DNA from: Burkholderia pyrrocinia
Lineage (GTDB): Bacteria; Pseudomonadota; Gammaproteobacteria; Burkholderiales; Burkholderiaceae
Direction of reading: 5' to 3'
DNA: 64,000 bases
NCBI RefSeq assembly: GCF_022809715.1
Contig: NZ_CP094461.1
Location: 124,001-188,000 of the forward strand
Below the pieces are notes generated by a model. It had not been told where the DNA came from, ran no database searches, and saw only the letters and a list, made by a program, of their open reading frames with translations. Positions 15,705-24,602 of this stretch are shown in pieces. The first letter of the stretch is position 1; each line of letters begins with the position of its first letter. Both the position numbers and the translations under genes were made by a program.

Positions 15705-16799
15705 TTACGCGTCGACGTCCGACGCGGCGCGCGGCGTCTTGCCGGTCCAGCGCCGGTACGCATGACGGAAGCTGCGCGGCTCGCTGTAGCCGAGACGTTC
15801 CGCGATCGCCGCGACCGTCAGCGTGTGGTCGTCGAGCATTCGCACCGCTTCGTCGTGACGCACTTCGTCGAGCAGCGACTGAAACGTGATGCCGTCCTTG
15901 TCGAGCCGCCTGCGCAGCGTGCGTTCGGTCAGGTGCAGCGCATCCGCGAGCGACGTCATCGACTTGAAGCGCGACAGGTCGCGCGCCATCAGCTCCTTCG
16001 CGCGATCGGCGAAGCGCGTGCCGACCGACGCGGCCCACTGACGTTCGAGCGCTTCGCACTGGTAGTGCAGCGCGTTGAAGCTGACTTCGTTCGCGAGGCG
16101 CGGCGTTTCCGTGCCGTTCACGGACGTGAACACGAGACGGTTGTCGCCCGCATTGAACGCGACCTTGCAGCCGAAGTGGCGCGCATAGTCGGCCGCGTTG
16201 CGCGGCGTGCGGCGCGCGAGCTGCAACTGCTCGGGCCAGACCGGCTTGCCGACGAGATCGGACACGATCAGGCGCAGGCTGGACAGGCACATGTCGACCT
16301 GGAACACCTCGAGATCGGGCTCGCCGTTGTAGCGGCCGATCGTCACGCTCATGCCGTCCGCGTGCGCATCGATACGCACATCGAAATACAGCCCCATGAA
16401 CAGCGGAAACTGGCTCATGCAGCGGAACGCCTGCATCACGGAGCCGCTGATCAGCATCGCGTAGCCGGCGAGGCCGAGTGTCGACACGTGCAGCCGCGCG
16501 CCGATCGACAGCCCGATCGACGGCACGCCGCTGCAGCGCAGCAGGTTGCGGAAACAGCGCTGCTCCTGGCCGCGATTCACGTGCAGGTTCGGCGACGCGA
16601 CTTCGTCCGCGCCGAGCCCGGTGCCTTCGAGCAGCGCGGCGCCGTCGATGCGCCGCACGCGGCACTCGTCCAGCGCGACTGCGATCGCATGGACGGTGGC
16701 GGGAATGTCTTCCTGGCGTCCGGCCGGACGCGCGAGGCCGAGCGACGAACGCAGGCTGCGCTCGGCCCTGCTCTGGTTTCGATGGGAGCGGCTGTCCAT
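15705..16799 (-). CDS. AraC-family regulator, Arabinose_bd (OruR/ArgR-like) type
   Basis: 364 aa. The C-terminal 100 residues are a double helix-turn-helix of AraC type (LADALHLTERTLRRRLDKDG, then VAAIAERLGYSEPRSFRHAYRRWTGKTP). The N-terminal 200 residues match the Arabinose_bd sensor domain found in regulators of amine and amino-acid catabolism (DVRIDAHADGMSVTI, LVFTSVNG). ATG at 16799 starts MDSRSHRNQS; the frame is open to 16874 but that extension is basic and without homology. It diverges from the permease-aminotransferase-dehydrogenase operon, so it very likely activates that operon in response to the imported amine (inference from layout). Confidence 0.87.
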   Translation of the reverse strand: MDSRSHRNQSRAERSLRSSLGLARPAGRQEDIPATVHAIAVALDECRVRRIDGAALLEGTGLGADEVASPNLHVNRGQEQRCFRNLLRCSGVPSIGLSIGARLHVSTLGLAGYAMLISGSVMQAFRCMSQFPLFMGLYFDVRIDAHADGMSVTIGRYNGEPDLEVFQVDMCLSSLRLIVSDLVGKPVWPEQLQLARRTPRNAADYARHFGCKVAFNAGDNRLVFTSVNGTETPRLANEVSFNALHYQCEALERQWAASVGTRFADRAKELMARDLSRFKSMTSLADALHLTERTLRRRLDKDGITFQSLLDEVRHDEAVRMLDDHTLTVAAIAERLGYSEPRSFRHAYRRWTGKTPRAASDVDA

Positions 16800-17051
16800 G
16801 GTGCGGATGCGGCGACGGGATCGCGTAGAACATAGCCGGAATGTCCGCAAAATGCCAGTGCGGCACAGCACCATTCATGACTGGCCGGCGCGACGCGCGG
16901 CGATGTGTCCGAAAATATCCCTCGATTACGTCCGCTTTTCTCATTCGTCGTCGATTTTTTGGCGCACCACACTCGTTTCCGAATCGTGCAATGCACGCGT
17001 TGCCGACGAAACGGGTGTTGACGTCATGAACGAAATCCACGTGAGGACAGC

Positions 17052-18443
17052 ATGAACAACGACAGGCCAGGTCGATCCGCATCGGTCGCTTCGGCGAACG
17101 ACTCGGAGCCGCACGCGCATCGATGCGACGCAACCGGACGACGCAACGCGCATCCGCTCGGACTGTTCACGCTGGTGATCTTCGGCCTCGCGTACATGCT
17201 GCCGATGACGGTGTTCACGACCTACGGGATCGTCACGAGCGAGACGAACGGGCATCTGACGGCCGCGTATGCGGTCACGCTGGTCGCGATGCTGTTCACC
17301 GCACGCAGCTACGGCCACATGGCGCGGCTGATGCCGAGCGCCGGGTCGGCCTATACGTTCGCGAGCCGCAACTTCGGCACGTCGGCCGGTTTCATGGTCG
17401 GCTGGGCGCTGCTGATGGACTACCTGTTCATCCCGATGATCAGCTACCTCGCGATCGGCATCTACATGAAGCAGCTATTCCCGGCCGTGCCGGCCAGCGT
17501 GTGGATCGTCGCGAGCATCGCGCTGGTCACCGGGCTGAACATCGTCGGCATCCGGCTCGTCAATCGCGTGAACCTGATCCTGATCGCGAGCCAGCTCGTG
17601 TTCATCGCGATCTTCGTCGTCGCATCGGCGCGGGTTGCGAGCGGCGAAGGACTGTCGATGGCCGTCGCGTTGCCGTCGTCGGGCGATGCGCGTGCGATCT
17701 TCGCCGGGTCCGCGATCCTGTGCCTGTCGTTCCTCGGCTTCGATGCGGTCACCACGCTGTCCGAGGAAACGCGCGAGCCGCGCCGCACGGTCCCGCGCGC
17801 GATCCTGCTCTGCACACTGGCGAGCGGCCTGCTGTTCATGCTGATCGCGTATATCGGGCAAGTGGTGTTTCCCGACTGGCACGCGTTCAAGGATCTCGAT
17901 TCGGCCAGCCTCGAACTGATGCGGCGCATCGGCGGCGGCACGCTGTCGGCGCTGTTCGTCGCGGTGTACGTGGCGGGCTGCTTCGCAAGCGCGATGGCCG
18001 GGCAGGCGAGCGTGACGCGCGTGCTGTTCGCGATGGGCCGCGACCGGGTGCTGCCCGAGCGCGTGTTCGGCCACCTGCATGCGCGGCTGCACACGCCGGT
18101 GCGCGCGACGCTCGCGGTCGGCGTCGTGTCGCTGTCCGCGCTGTTCGTCACGCTCGATCTCGCGTCGACGATGATCAGCTTCGGCGCGCTCGTCGCATTC
18201 GCGATCGTGAACCTGTGCGTGATGCGCAGCTATCTGTGCCGGCCCGAGCACCGCCATGCCGCGGGCTGGATCGCGTTCGGCGCGATGCCGGCGATCGGCT
18301 TCGCGATGAACGTGTGGCTCTGGTCGGGGCTGTCGCGCCAGACGTTCTACGTCGGCATCGGCTGGCTCGTGCTCGGGCTCTGCCAGCTCGTGTGGCTGAC
18401 GCGTGGCTTCACGCGCCCGGCGCCGACGCTGTCGATGAATTAA
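17052..18443 (+). CDS. APC-superfamily amine/amino-acid permease (PuuP-like)
   Basis: 463 aa, twelve membrane helices. Family signs: PLGLFTLVIFGLAYMLP in helix 1, SAGSAYTFASRNFGTSAGF at helix 2-3, and CLSFLGFDAVTTLSEETREP in helix 6, which resemble the putrescine importer PuuP. It would import an amine or amino acid. First gene of an operon: the aminotransferase begins 49 bases after its stop and the aldehyde dehydrogenase follows. It diverges from the AraC gene, with a 252-base promoter region between them. Confidence 0.85.
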   Translation: MNNDRPGRSASVASANDSEPHAHRCDATGRRNAHPLGLFTLVIFGLAYMLPMTVFTTYGIVTSETNGHLTAAYAVTLVAMLFTARSYGHMARLMPSAGSAYTFASRNFGTSAGFMVGWALLMDYLFIPMISYLAIGIYMKQLFPAVPASVWIVASIALVTGLNIVGIRLVNRVNLILIASQLVFIAIFVVASARVASGEGLSMAVALPSSGDARAIFAGSAILCLSFLGFDAVTTLSEETREPRRTVPRAILLCTLASGLLFMLIAYIGQVVFPDWHAFKDLDSASLELMRRIGGGTLSALFVAVYVAGCFASAMAGQASVTRVLFAMGRDRVLPERVFGHLHARLHTPVRATLAVGVVSLSALFVTLDLASTMISFGALVAFAIVNLCVMRSYLCRPEHRHAAGWIAFGAMPAIGFAMNVWLWSGLSRQTFYVGIGWLVLGLCQLVWLTRGFTRPAPTLSMN

Positions 18444-18492
18444 CGACCGGCCGCGCACTGCCGGTTTTGAAACCCTGAAGGAGGAACGACCC

Positions 18493-19890
18493 ATGAACGC
18501 CGTTGACGTCAATCTCGATGCGGACCTGCAGGCGCTCGGCAAGCGTCACCTGCTGATGCACTTCACGCACGCCGATGCGTATCGCGACAACGCGCTGACC
18601 GTGTTCGACCGCGGCGAAGGCTGCTGGCTCGTCGACCGCAACGGCAAGCGCTACTTCGATGCGCTGGCCGGGCTGTACTGCGTGCAGGTCGGCTACAGCC
18701 ACGGCGCGGAGATCGGCGACGCGATCCGCGAGCAGATGGTGCGGCTGCCGTTCGCCACCAACTGGGGCTATGGCCACGAACCGGCGATCCGTCTCGCGCA
18801 CAAGCTCGCGGCGCTCGCGCCGGACGGCCTGAACCGCGTGTTCTTCACGTCGAGCGGCTCGGAGTCGAACGAATCGGCGATCAAGCTGGTGCGCCAGTAT
18901 CACCAGTCGCGCGGCGAGCCGCAGCGGCGCAAGTTCATCGCGCGGCGCGTCGCGTATCACGGCACGTCGTTCGGCGCGCTGGCACTGAACGGGATGACGA
19001 ACTTCCGCAAGCATTTCGAGCCGCTGATGTCGGGCGTGCGACATGTGGGCAACACGAAGCGCTACGGCCGTCCGGCGGGCGAGACGGAAGCGCAGTTCAC
19101 GCGCCACCTGCTCGACGAGATCGAGTCGCTGATCGTGCAGGAGGGGCCCGATACGGTCGCCGCGATCGTCGTCGAGCCGCTGCAGAACGCGGGCGGCAGC
19201 CTGACGCCGCCGGCCGGCTACGCGGCCGGGCTGCGCGACATCTGCGACCGGCACGGCGTGCTGCTCGTCGCGGATGAAGTGATCTGCGGGTTCGGGCGGC
19301 TCGGCGAATATTTCGGGTCGGCGCGCTACGGGCTGAAGCCGGACATCATCACGTTCGCGAAAGGCATTGCGTCGGGCTACGTGCCGCTCGGCGGCGTGAT
19401 CGCGAGCGACGCGGTCGTCGACACCGTGCTCGACGGGCCGCAGCAGATGTTCCTGCACGGCGCGACGTACGGCGGCCATCCGGTCGCATGCACGGCCGCG
19501 CTCGCGAACCTCGCGATCATGGAGCGCGAAGGTGTGCTCGCGAACGTCCGCGACAACGAAGCGGTGTTCCGCCGGACGCTCGACGGCTTGCTCGAACTGC
19601 CGTGCGTCGGCGACGTGCGCGGCGACGGCTACCACTACTCGCTCGAACTCGTGACCGACAAGGCCGCGCGCCGCTGGTCGGCCGATATCGGCGCGCAGGC
19701 GTTCGTGTCGACGCTGCTCGCACCGGCGATCTTCGACGCGGGGCTGCTGTGCCGCGCGGGCGTCGATCACGAAGGCACGCCGATCGTGCAGTTCTCGCCG
19801 CCGCTCGTGATGTCGCGCGACGAGATCGTGTGGTTCGTCGCGCAGATCCGCGACATCCTCGTCGAGTCCTACTCACGGGCGACGCACTGA
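18493..19890 (+). CDS. Class III PLP-dependent aminotransferase (omega-amino acid/polyamine type)
   Basis: 465 aa. Moves an amino group, usually from the terminal carbon of an amine or omega-amino acid, to pyruvate or 2-oxoglutarate. Class III signs: TSSGSESNESAIKL (phosphate-binding loop), VAYHGTSFGALALNG, LLVADEVICGFGRLG, with the Asp that contacts the PLP ring, and TFAKGIASGYVPLGG with Lys290 as the Schiff-base lysine. Best matches are beta-alanine-, taurine- or putrescine-pyruvate aminotransferases. A GAAGGAGG Shine-Dalgarno sequence precedes the ATG. Its product aldehyde would be oxidised by the next gene. Confidence 0.9.
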   Translation: MNAVDVNLDADLQALGKRHLLMHFTHADAYRDNALTVFDRGEGCWLVDRNGKRYFDALAGLYCVQVGYSHGAEIGDAIREQMVRLPFATNWGYGHEPAIRLAHKLAALAPDGLNRVFFTSSGSESNESAIKLVRQYHQSRGEPQRRKFIARRVAYHGTSFGALALNGMTNFRKHFEPLMSGVRHVGNTKRYGRPAGETEAQFTRHLLDEIESLIVQEGPDTVAAIVVEPLQNAGGSLTPPAGYAAGLRDICDRHGVLLVADEVICGFGRLGEYFGSARYGLKPDIITFAKGIASGYVPLGGVIASDAVVDTVLDGPQQMFLHGATYGGHPVACTAALANLAIMEREGVLANVRDNEAVFRRTLDGLLELPCVGDVRGDGYHYSLELVTDKAARRWSADIGAQAFVSTLLAPAIFDAGLLCRAGVDHEGTPIVQFSPPLVMSRDEIVWFVAQIRDILVESYSRATH

Positions 19891-19920
19891 GCGCGCCAAC
19901 TTTCCTTTCTGGAGCATTCG

Positions 19921-21360
19921 ATGCGAACGGCACAACAGTCCTATATCGGCGGCCAGTGGCTCGATCCGGCCGATGCACGGTCGATCGACGTGATCGACCC
20001 GGCCACCGCGCGGCCGTATGCGCAACTCAGGATCGGCGGCGCGGCCGACGTCGACCGCGCGGTCGGTGCGGCGAAGCAGGCCTTCGACGCGTACTCGCGC
20101 TGGTCCGTGGACGAGCGCGTCGCGCTGCTGCAGCGCATGCTCGAGATCTATCGGCGCCGCTACGAAGAGGTCGCGCAAACGATCAGCCAGGAGATGGGCG
20201 CGCCGATCGCGTTCGCGCGCGCGATGCAGGCCGCGGTCGGCACCGCGCACCTCGAACAGACGATCCGCGCGCTGCAGTCGTTCCGCTTCAGCACGCAGAC
20301 CGATTCGCTGCTGGTGTCGCACGAGCCGATCGGCGTGTGCGCGCTGATCACGCCGTGGAACTGGCCGATCAACCAGATCGTGTGCAAGGTCGCGCCGGCG
20401 CTCGCGGCCGGCTGCACGATGGTGCTCAAGCCGAGCGAGATCGCGCCGTTCAGCGCGATCCTGTTTGCCGAAATCCTGCACGAAGCCGGTGTGCCGCCCG
20501 GCGTGTTCAACCTCGTGCACGGCTACGGGCATGAAGCGGGCGATGCGCTGTCGCGGCACCCGGACGTCGACATGGTGTCGTTCACGGGTTCGACGCGCGC
20601 GGGCGTCGAGGTCGCGAAGGCGGCCGCCGATACCGTGAAGCGCGTGCACCAGGAGCTCGGCAGCAAGAGCCCGAACCTGATCCTGCCCGACGCCGATATC
20701 GACGATGCGGTCACACGCGGCGTGCGCAGCTGCTTCAGCAACAGCGGCCAGTCGTGCAACGCGCCGACGCGCATGCTCGTGCATGCGGATCACCTGGCGC
20801 TGGCCGAGCAGGCCGCGCGCCGCGAGGCGGAACGCACCGTCGTCGGCGATCCGCGTGCGCCGGAAACGGGCATCGGGCCGGTGGTCAGCCGCACGCAGTT
20901 CGACCGTATCCAGCACTTCATCCGGCTCGGGATCGAAGAGGGCGCGACGCTCGTCGCCGGCGGCCCGGGGCGGCCGGACGGGCTCGGCGACGGCTTCTAC
21001 GTACGGCCGACGGTGTTCTCGAACGTCACGCCGGGCATGACGATCGCGACCGAGGAAATCTTCGGGCCGGTGCTGTCGATCATGACTTACCGGACCGAGG
21101 ACGAGGCCGTCGCGCTCGCGAACGATTCGGTGTACGGGCTCGCGGCCTACGTGCAGTCGAAGGATCTCGAACGCGCGCGCCGGATCGCGGCACGGCTGCG
21201 TGTCGGCAACGTCCACATCAACTATCCGGCGTGGAACCCGGCCGCGCCGTTCGGCGGCTACAAGCGCTCGGGCAACGGGCGCGAGTATGCGGAGTTCGGC
21301 CTCGTCGAGTATCTGGAGACGAAGGGCACGACGGGGTACACGGAAGGCGGCGCGCGATAA
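19921..21360 (+). CDS. NAD(P)-dependent aldehyde dehydrogenase
   Basis: 479 aa, a full-length aldehyde dehydrogenase. Shows VCALITPWNWPINQI, the cofactor-binding GSTRAGVEVAKAA, HQELGSKSPN with general-base Glu245, and NSGQSCNAPTR with nucleophile Cys279. It would oxidise the semialdehyde or aldehyde made by the upstream aminotransferase to the acid. The ATG follows GGAGCATTCG, 30 bases after the aminotransferase stop, so the three genes form one operon. It converges with the GntR gene (stops 19 bases apart). Confidence 0.92.
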   Translation: MRTAQQSYIGGQWLDPADARSIDVIDPATARPYAQLRIGGAADVDRAVGAAKQAFDAYSRWSVDERVALLQRMLEIYRRRYEEVAQTISQEMGAPIAFARAMQAAVGTAHLEQTIRALQSFRFSTQTDSLLVSHEPIGVCALITPWNWPINQIVCKVAPALAAGCTMVLKPSEIAPFSAILFAEILHEAGVPPGVFNLVHGYGHEAGDALSRHPDVDMVSFTGSTRAGVEVAKAAADTVKRVHQELGSKSPNLILPDADIDDAVTRGVRSCFSNSGQSCNAPTRMLVHADHLALAEQAARREAERTVVGDPRAPETGIGPVVSRTQFDRIQHFIRLGIEEGATLVAGGPGRPDGLGDGFYVRPTVFSNVTPGMTIATEEIFGPVLSIMTYRTEDEAVALANDSVYGLAAYVQSKDLERARRIAARLRVGNVHINYPAWNPAAPFGGYKRSGNGREYAEFGLVEYLETKGTTGYTEGGAR

Positions 21361-21379
21361 AGACGGCGTTTGCCGACGC

Positions 21380-22240
21380 TCAGCCCTCTTCGGGATCCGT
21401 TGCGGCCGCATCGGATCCCGCACCGTGAGCGGCGGCCCGCCTGCGGATCTCGGAGTCGAGGATCAGACGCCCGCGCAGCTTGCCTTTCATCCGCTTCACA
21501 TGCTTGGGCGCCTCGGTCATGTGCTCGACCATCAGCGCACGGACGCGCTCGGCATCGCGCTCGCGTGCGGCCTGCAGGATCGCCTTGTGGATCGATACGT
21601 TCGCTTCGCCGAAGCGCTTGTGTTCGACGAGCGGCGTATCGTTCCGGAACTCGATCAACTGCCGGATCATCTCGTTGATCAGCTCGCAGCTGAATCGCAG
21701 GAACGGGTTCGGGTTCGCGGCCGCGAGGATGTCGTGGAACGTCGTGTCCTCCTGTCGCTGGCGCAGCATGTGGCCGCGGTCGTGCACGCCCGACGCGCCA
21801 TCGCAACACGCGATGTTCGACTCCAGCGCCGCGAAGTCGCGCTCGCTCAGGTGCGGCACGGCGCCCGCCGCCAGCTCGGGTTCGAGCAGCTTTCGCACCG
21901 TATAGATATCGTCGATCGTCACGTCCTTGAAGAACAGGTAGTTCTGCAGGAGCTGCAGCGTGCGGTCGAGCGGCACCTCGACGACCATCCCGCCGCCCGA
22001 CGGCCCCGTCGTGACCTTGATGAGCCCCTGCACCTCGAGCGACTTCAGCGCCTCGCGGATCGTGCTCTTGCTCACTGCATAGAGCTGCTGCAGCTCGGCT
22101 TCGCGCGGCAGGCGGTCGCCCGGCTTCAGGTCCTTCTCGGTGATCAGCCGCTTGATCTCCTCGGCGACCAGGTCGGCCCGCTTCGGCTGCTTGATTTCGA
22201 CCGCGAGGCCCGCCCTGGCTCGGTCCATGACCATCTTCAC
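21380..22240 (-). CDS. GntR-family regulator, FadR/FCD subfamily
   Basis: 286 aa. N-terminal winged helix of GntR type (VAEEIKRLITEKDLKPGDRL, then SKSTIREALKSLEVQGLI, residues about 22-85). The C-terminal FCD all-helical domain (about 105-245) holds the metal/ligand-binding residues in DTTFHDILAAA and NVSIHKAILQAA. Such proteins sense organic acids or amino-acid derivatives. It diverges from the ABC operon, whose promoter carries a perfect palindrome, so it most likely represses that operon and responds to its substrate. Unusual: the C-terminus is a basic tail followed by an Ala/Gly-rich acidic end. Confidence 0.9.
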   Translation of the reverse strand: MKMVMDRARAGLAVEIKQPKRADLVAEEIKRLITEKDLKPGDRLPREAELQQLYAVSKSTIREALKSLEVQGLIKVTTGPSGGGMVVEVPLDRTLQLLQNYLFFKDVTIDDIYTVRKLLEPELAAGAVPHLSERDFAALESNIACCDGASGVHDRGHMLRQRQEDTTFHDILAAANPNPFLRFSCELINEMIRQLIEFRNDTPLVEHKRFGEANVSIHKAILQAARERDAERVRALMVEHMTEAPKHVKRMKGKLRGRLILDSEIRRRAAAHGAGSDAAATDPEEG

Positions 22241-22314
22241 GACTCCTTTGTCTGACTGCGCGCCGCGTCATCGTCGACGATCCGTTCCGGCGCAGGGTAC
22301 GGAATTTTGCCTGA

Positions 22315-22373
22315 TTGACACCAATTTTGATCAACTCTAGCATCAGGTTCATTCTATTTATCATGATAAATAG
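22315..22373 (+). promoter_or_regulatory. ABC-operon promoter with 20-bp palindromic operator
   Basis: -35 TTGACA at 22315-22320, 17-base spacer, -10 TAGCAT at 22338-22343. CTATTTATCATGATAAATAG (22354-22373) is a perfect 20-bp palindrome starting about at the transcription start, and a smaller palindrome TTGATCAA (22327-22334) lies in the spacer. The divergent GntR gene starts 75 bases to the left of the promoter. This is the expected position for a repressor site. Confidence 0.75.
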
Positions 22374-22463
22374 GATCAACCGGCGGCGCGCATCCTGCAG
22401 GGCGTGGGCACGGTTTGGCAGTCGGTCGCATCGCGTGTGTCCCCCTTTATCAGGAGCGTCAAC

Positions 22464-23672
22464 TTGAATCGCCGAGAACTGTTGAAACTGGCCGCACTGT
22501 CGGCCGTGCCGGGTGCGCTCGGCAGCATGTCGTCCCGTGCCGCGTTCGCGCAGGGTTCGACCATCCAGCTTGCATGCCCGGTGCCGATGTCGGGGCCGTT
22601 CGCCGCCAACGGCAAGTACGCCGATCTCGGCATGCAGCTCGCCGTCAAGCAATACGGCAAGGTGCTCGGCGCGCCGCTTGCCTATACGGCGCTCGACACC
22701 GAGGGCAAGCCCGCGACCGCCGTGCGGCGCGTGCAGGAGATCGCGCAGCAGAAGGGCGTGCGCTTCTTCGCGGGCGGCATCCTGTCGTCCGAATCGCTGG
22801 CGATGGGCAAGGAAGTCCAGAAGGCGGACGGCGTGTTCATCACCACGGCCGGCGCGGACGAAATCACCGGCAAGGATTGCAACGCCGCGACGTTCCGCTG
22901 GTCGGTGCCGACCTTCGGCGCGATCGAGCAGACGGTGCGCCCGTTGATCCAGATGCTGCCGAAGGCGAAGCGCTGGTACACGATCACGCCGCAATACGTG
23001 TTCGGCGACGGCCTGCTGTCGGCCGCGAAAGCGATCTTCAAGGAGAAGGGCATCGAGCATGTCGGCAACAGCTACCACTCGCTCGCCGAGAAGGAGTTCA
23101 GCGGCTACCTGACGAACGCGGCGGCCGCGCAGCCGGACGTGCTGCTGATCCTGAACTTCGGCTCGCAGTCGTCGGACACGCTGCGCCAGGCCGTCAGCTT
23201 CGGGATGAAGCGCAACTGCACGATCCTGCTCGCGTGGGCATCGGGCCTCGAGCAGTTCGAGGCGCTCGGTCCCGACATCTGCGACGGCGTGTATTTCGGC
23301 GCGCAGTATTGGCACGGCATCGATTCGCCGCTGAACCGCGACCTGGTGAAGCGCACGAACGCCGTGTTCAAGGCGAACCCGAACTACAGCCTCGCGGGTT
23401 CGTACATCTGCTCGAAGATCCTGCTCGACGCGATGGTGAAGGCCGGCAGCGCCGATCCGAAGAAGGTCGTCGCGGCGATGGAAGGCATGAAGTACGACGG
23501 CCTCACGGGCCCGGAGGAAATCCGCAAGGCCGACCACCAGGTGCTGAAGAACTACTACCTGCTGAAGGGCAAGCCGAAGGGCCGGATGAAGAGCGCGGAC
23601 GACTATGCCGACATCGTCAGCTCGGGCCAGTCGTTCCTGCCGGTCGACAAGACGGGCTGCAAGCTCGCGTGA
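22464..23672 (+). CDS. ABC transporter substrate-binding protein, branched-chain amino acid/amide type
   Basis: 402 aa periplasmic binding protein (Peripla_BP_6). The N-terminus, NRRELLKLAALSAVPGALGS, is a twin-arginine-like signal ending near AFAQ (residue 30). The mature start VPMSGPFAANGKYADLGMQL is typical of LivJ/UrtA/AmiC-type receptors. A TTG at 22464 is chosen because AGGAG lies seven bases upstream and the signal peptide begins there; an in-frame GTG at 22404 has no good ribosome site. First gene of the operon, 69 bases before the permease gene. Ligand unknown; the linked hydrolases suggest an N-carbamoyl or amide compound (inference). Confidence 0.88.
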   Translation: MNRRELLKLAALSAVPGALGSMSSRAAFAQGSTIQLACPVPMSGPFAANGKYADLGMQLAVKQYGKVLGAPLAYTALDTEGKPATAVRRVQEIAQQKGVRFFAGGILSSESLAMGKEVQKADGVFITTAGADEITGKDCNAATFRWSVPTFGAIEQTVRPLIQMLPKAKRWYTITPQYVFGDGLLSAAKAIFKEKGIEHVGNSYHSLAEKEFSGYLTNAAAAQPDVLLILNFGSQSSDTLRQAVSFGMKRNCTILLAWASGLEQFEALGPDICDGVYFGAQYWHGIDSPLNRDLVKRTNAVFKANPNYSLAGSYICSKILLDAMVKAGSADPKKVVAAMEGMKYDGLTGPEEIRKADHQVLKNYYLLKGKPKGRMKSADDYADIVSSGQSFLPVDKTGCKLA

Positions 23673-23741
23673 CGCCGTGCATGCGTCCGCGGCCGTCGTG
23701 CGCCGCGGACGTCCGTTACCTTCCTTTCCGACACGGAAGCC

Positions 23742-24602
23742 ATGAACGTCTATCTGCTGCAGATCGTCAACGGCATCGGCGTGGGCATGCTGTATTTCCT
23801 GCTCGCCGTCGGCCTGTCGATCGTATTCGGCCTGCTGCGCTTCGTGAATTTCGCTCACGGCGCGTTCTACCTGCTCGGTGCGTATCTCTGCTACCAGGCG
23901 CTGCAATGGTCGGCGAATTTCTGGGTTGCGCTCGCGGTCGTGCCGCTCGTCGTCGGTGCGTTCGCATGGGGCGTCGAAAAACTCGTGCTGCGTCATGTGT
24001 ACGCGCAGCAGCATGAATTCCACATCCTGGCGACGGTCGGGCTCGCGCTCGTGCTGCAGGAGTGCGCGATCCTCGCATGGGGCCCGCTCGGCGACAACGT
24101 GCCGCCGCCCGACGCGCTGAACGGCGTCGTGATCTGGGGCGGCTTCGTCTACCCGAAATACCGGCTGTTCGTGATCGCGTTCACGGCCGTGCTCGCCGCC
24201 TTGCTGTGGTGGGTGCTCGAAGGCACGCGGCTCGGCAGCACGGTGCGCGCGGGCAGCGAATCGACGGAGATGGTCTCGCTGCTCGGCATCAACGTGACGC
24301 GCGTGTTCAGCCTCGTGTTCGCGCTCGGCGCGGCGACGGCGGCACTCGCGGGCGTGCTCGCCGCGCCGATCCGCGGCGTCGATCCGTTCATGGGCATCGA
24401 GGCGCTCGGCGTTGCGTTCGTCGTGGTCGTCGTCGGCGGGATGGGGAATTTTCTCGGCGCGCTCGTCGGCGGGCTGCTGGTCGGCATCGTGCAGAGCCTG
24501 ATGAGCACGCTGTGGCCGGAAGGCGCGCGATTGATGATCTACGTCGCGATGGCGGCCGTGCTGCTGCTGCGTCCGAACGGATTGCTGGGGAGGGCTGCAT
24601 GA
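23742..24602 (+). CDS. ABC transporter permease, LivH type
   Basis: 286 aa integral membrane protein with about eight helices. LivH signs: GIGVGMLYFLLAVGLSIVFG at the start, FVNFAHGAFYLLGAY, and the C-terminal GIEALGVAFVVVVVGGMGNF, the coupling region for the ATPase. Second gene of the operon; its stop overlaps the next start by four bases (ATGA), so translation is coupled. Confidence 0.92.
   Translation: MNVYLLQIVNGIGVGMLYFLLAVGLSIVFGLLRFVNFAHGAFYLLGAYLCYQALQWSANFWVALAVVPLVVGAFAWGVEKLVLRHVYAQQHEFHILATVGLALVLQECAILAWGPLGDNVPPPDALNGVVIWGGFVYPKYRLFVIAFTAVLAALLWWVLEGTRLGSTVRAGSESTEMVSLLGINVTRVFSLVFALGAATAALAGVLAAPIRGVDPFMGIEALGVAFVVVVVGGMGNFLGALVGGLLVGIVQSLMSTLWPEGARLMIYVAMAAVLLLRPNGLLGRAA

Noticed and set aside
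17052..21360. Amine operon as a bona fide puu putrescine pathway
   Set aside because: No gamma-glutamylputrescine synthetase or hydrolase genes are present; substrate left open.
21258..24023. 921-residue minus-strand frame across GntR and the ABC genes
   Set aside because: Shadow frame; the overlapping genes have clear families and codon bias.
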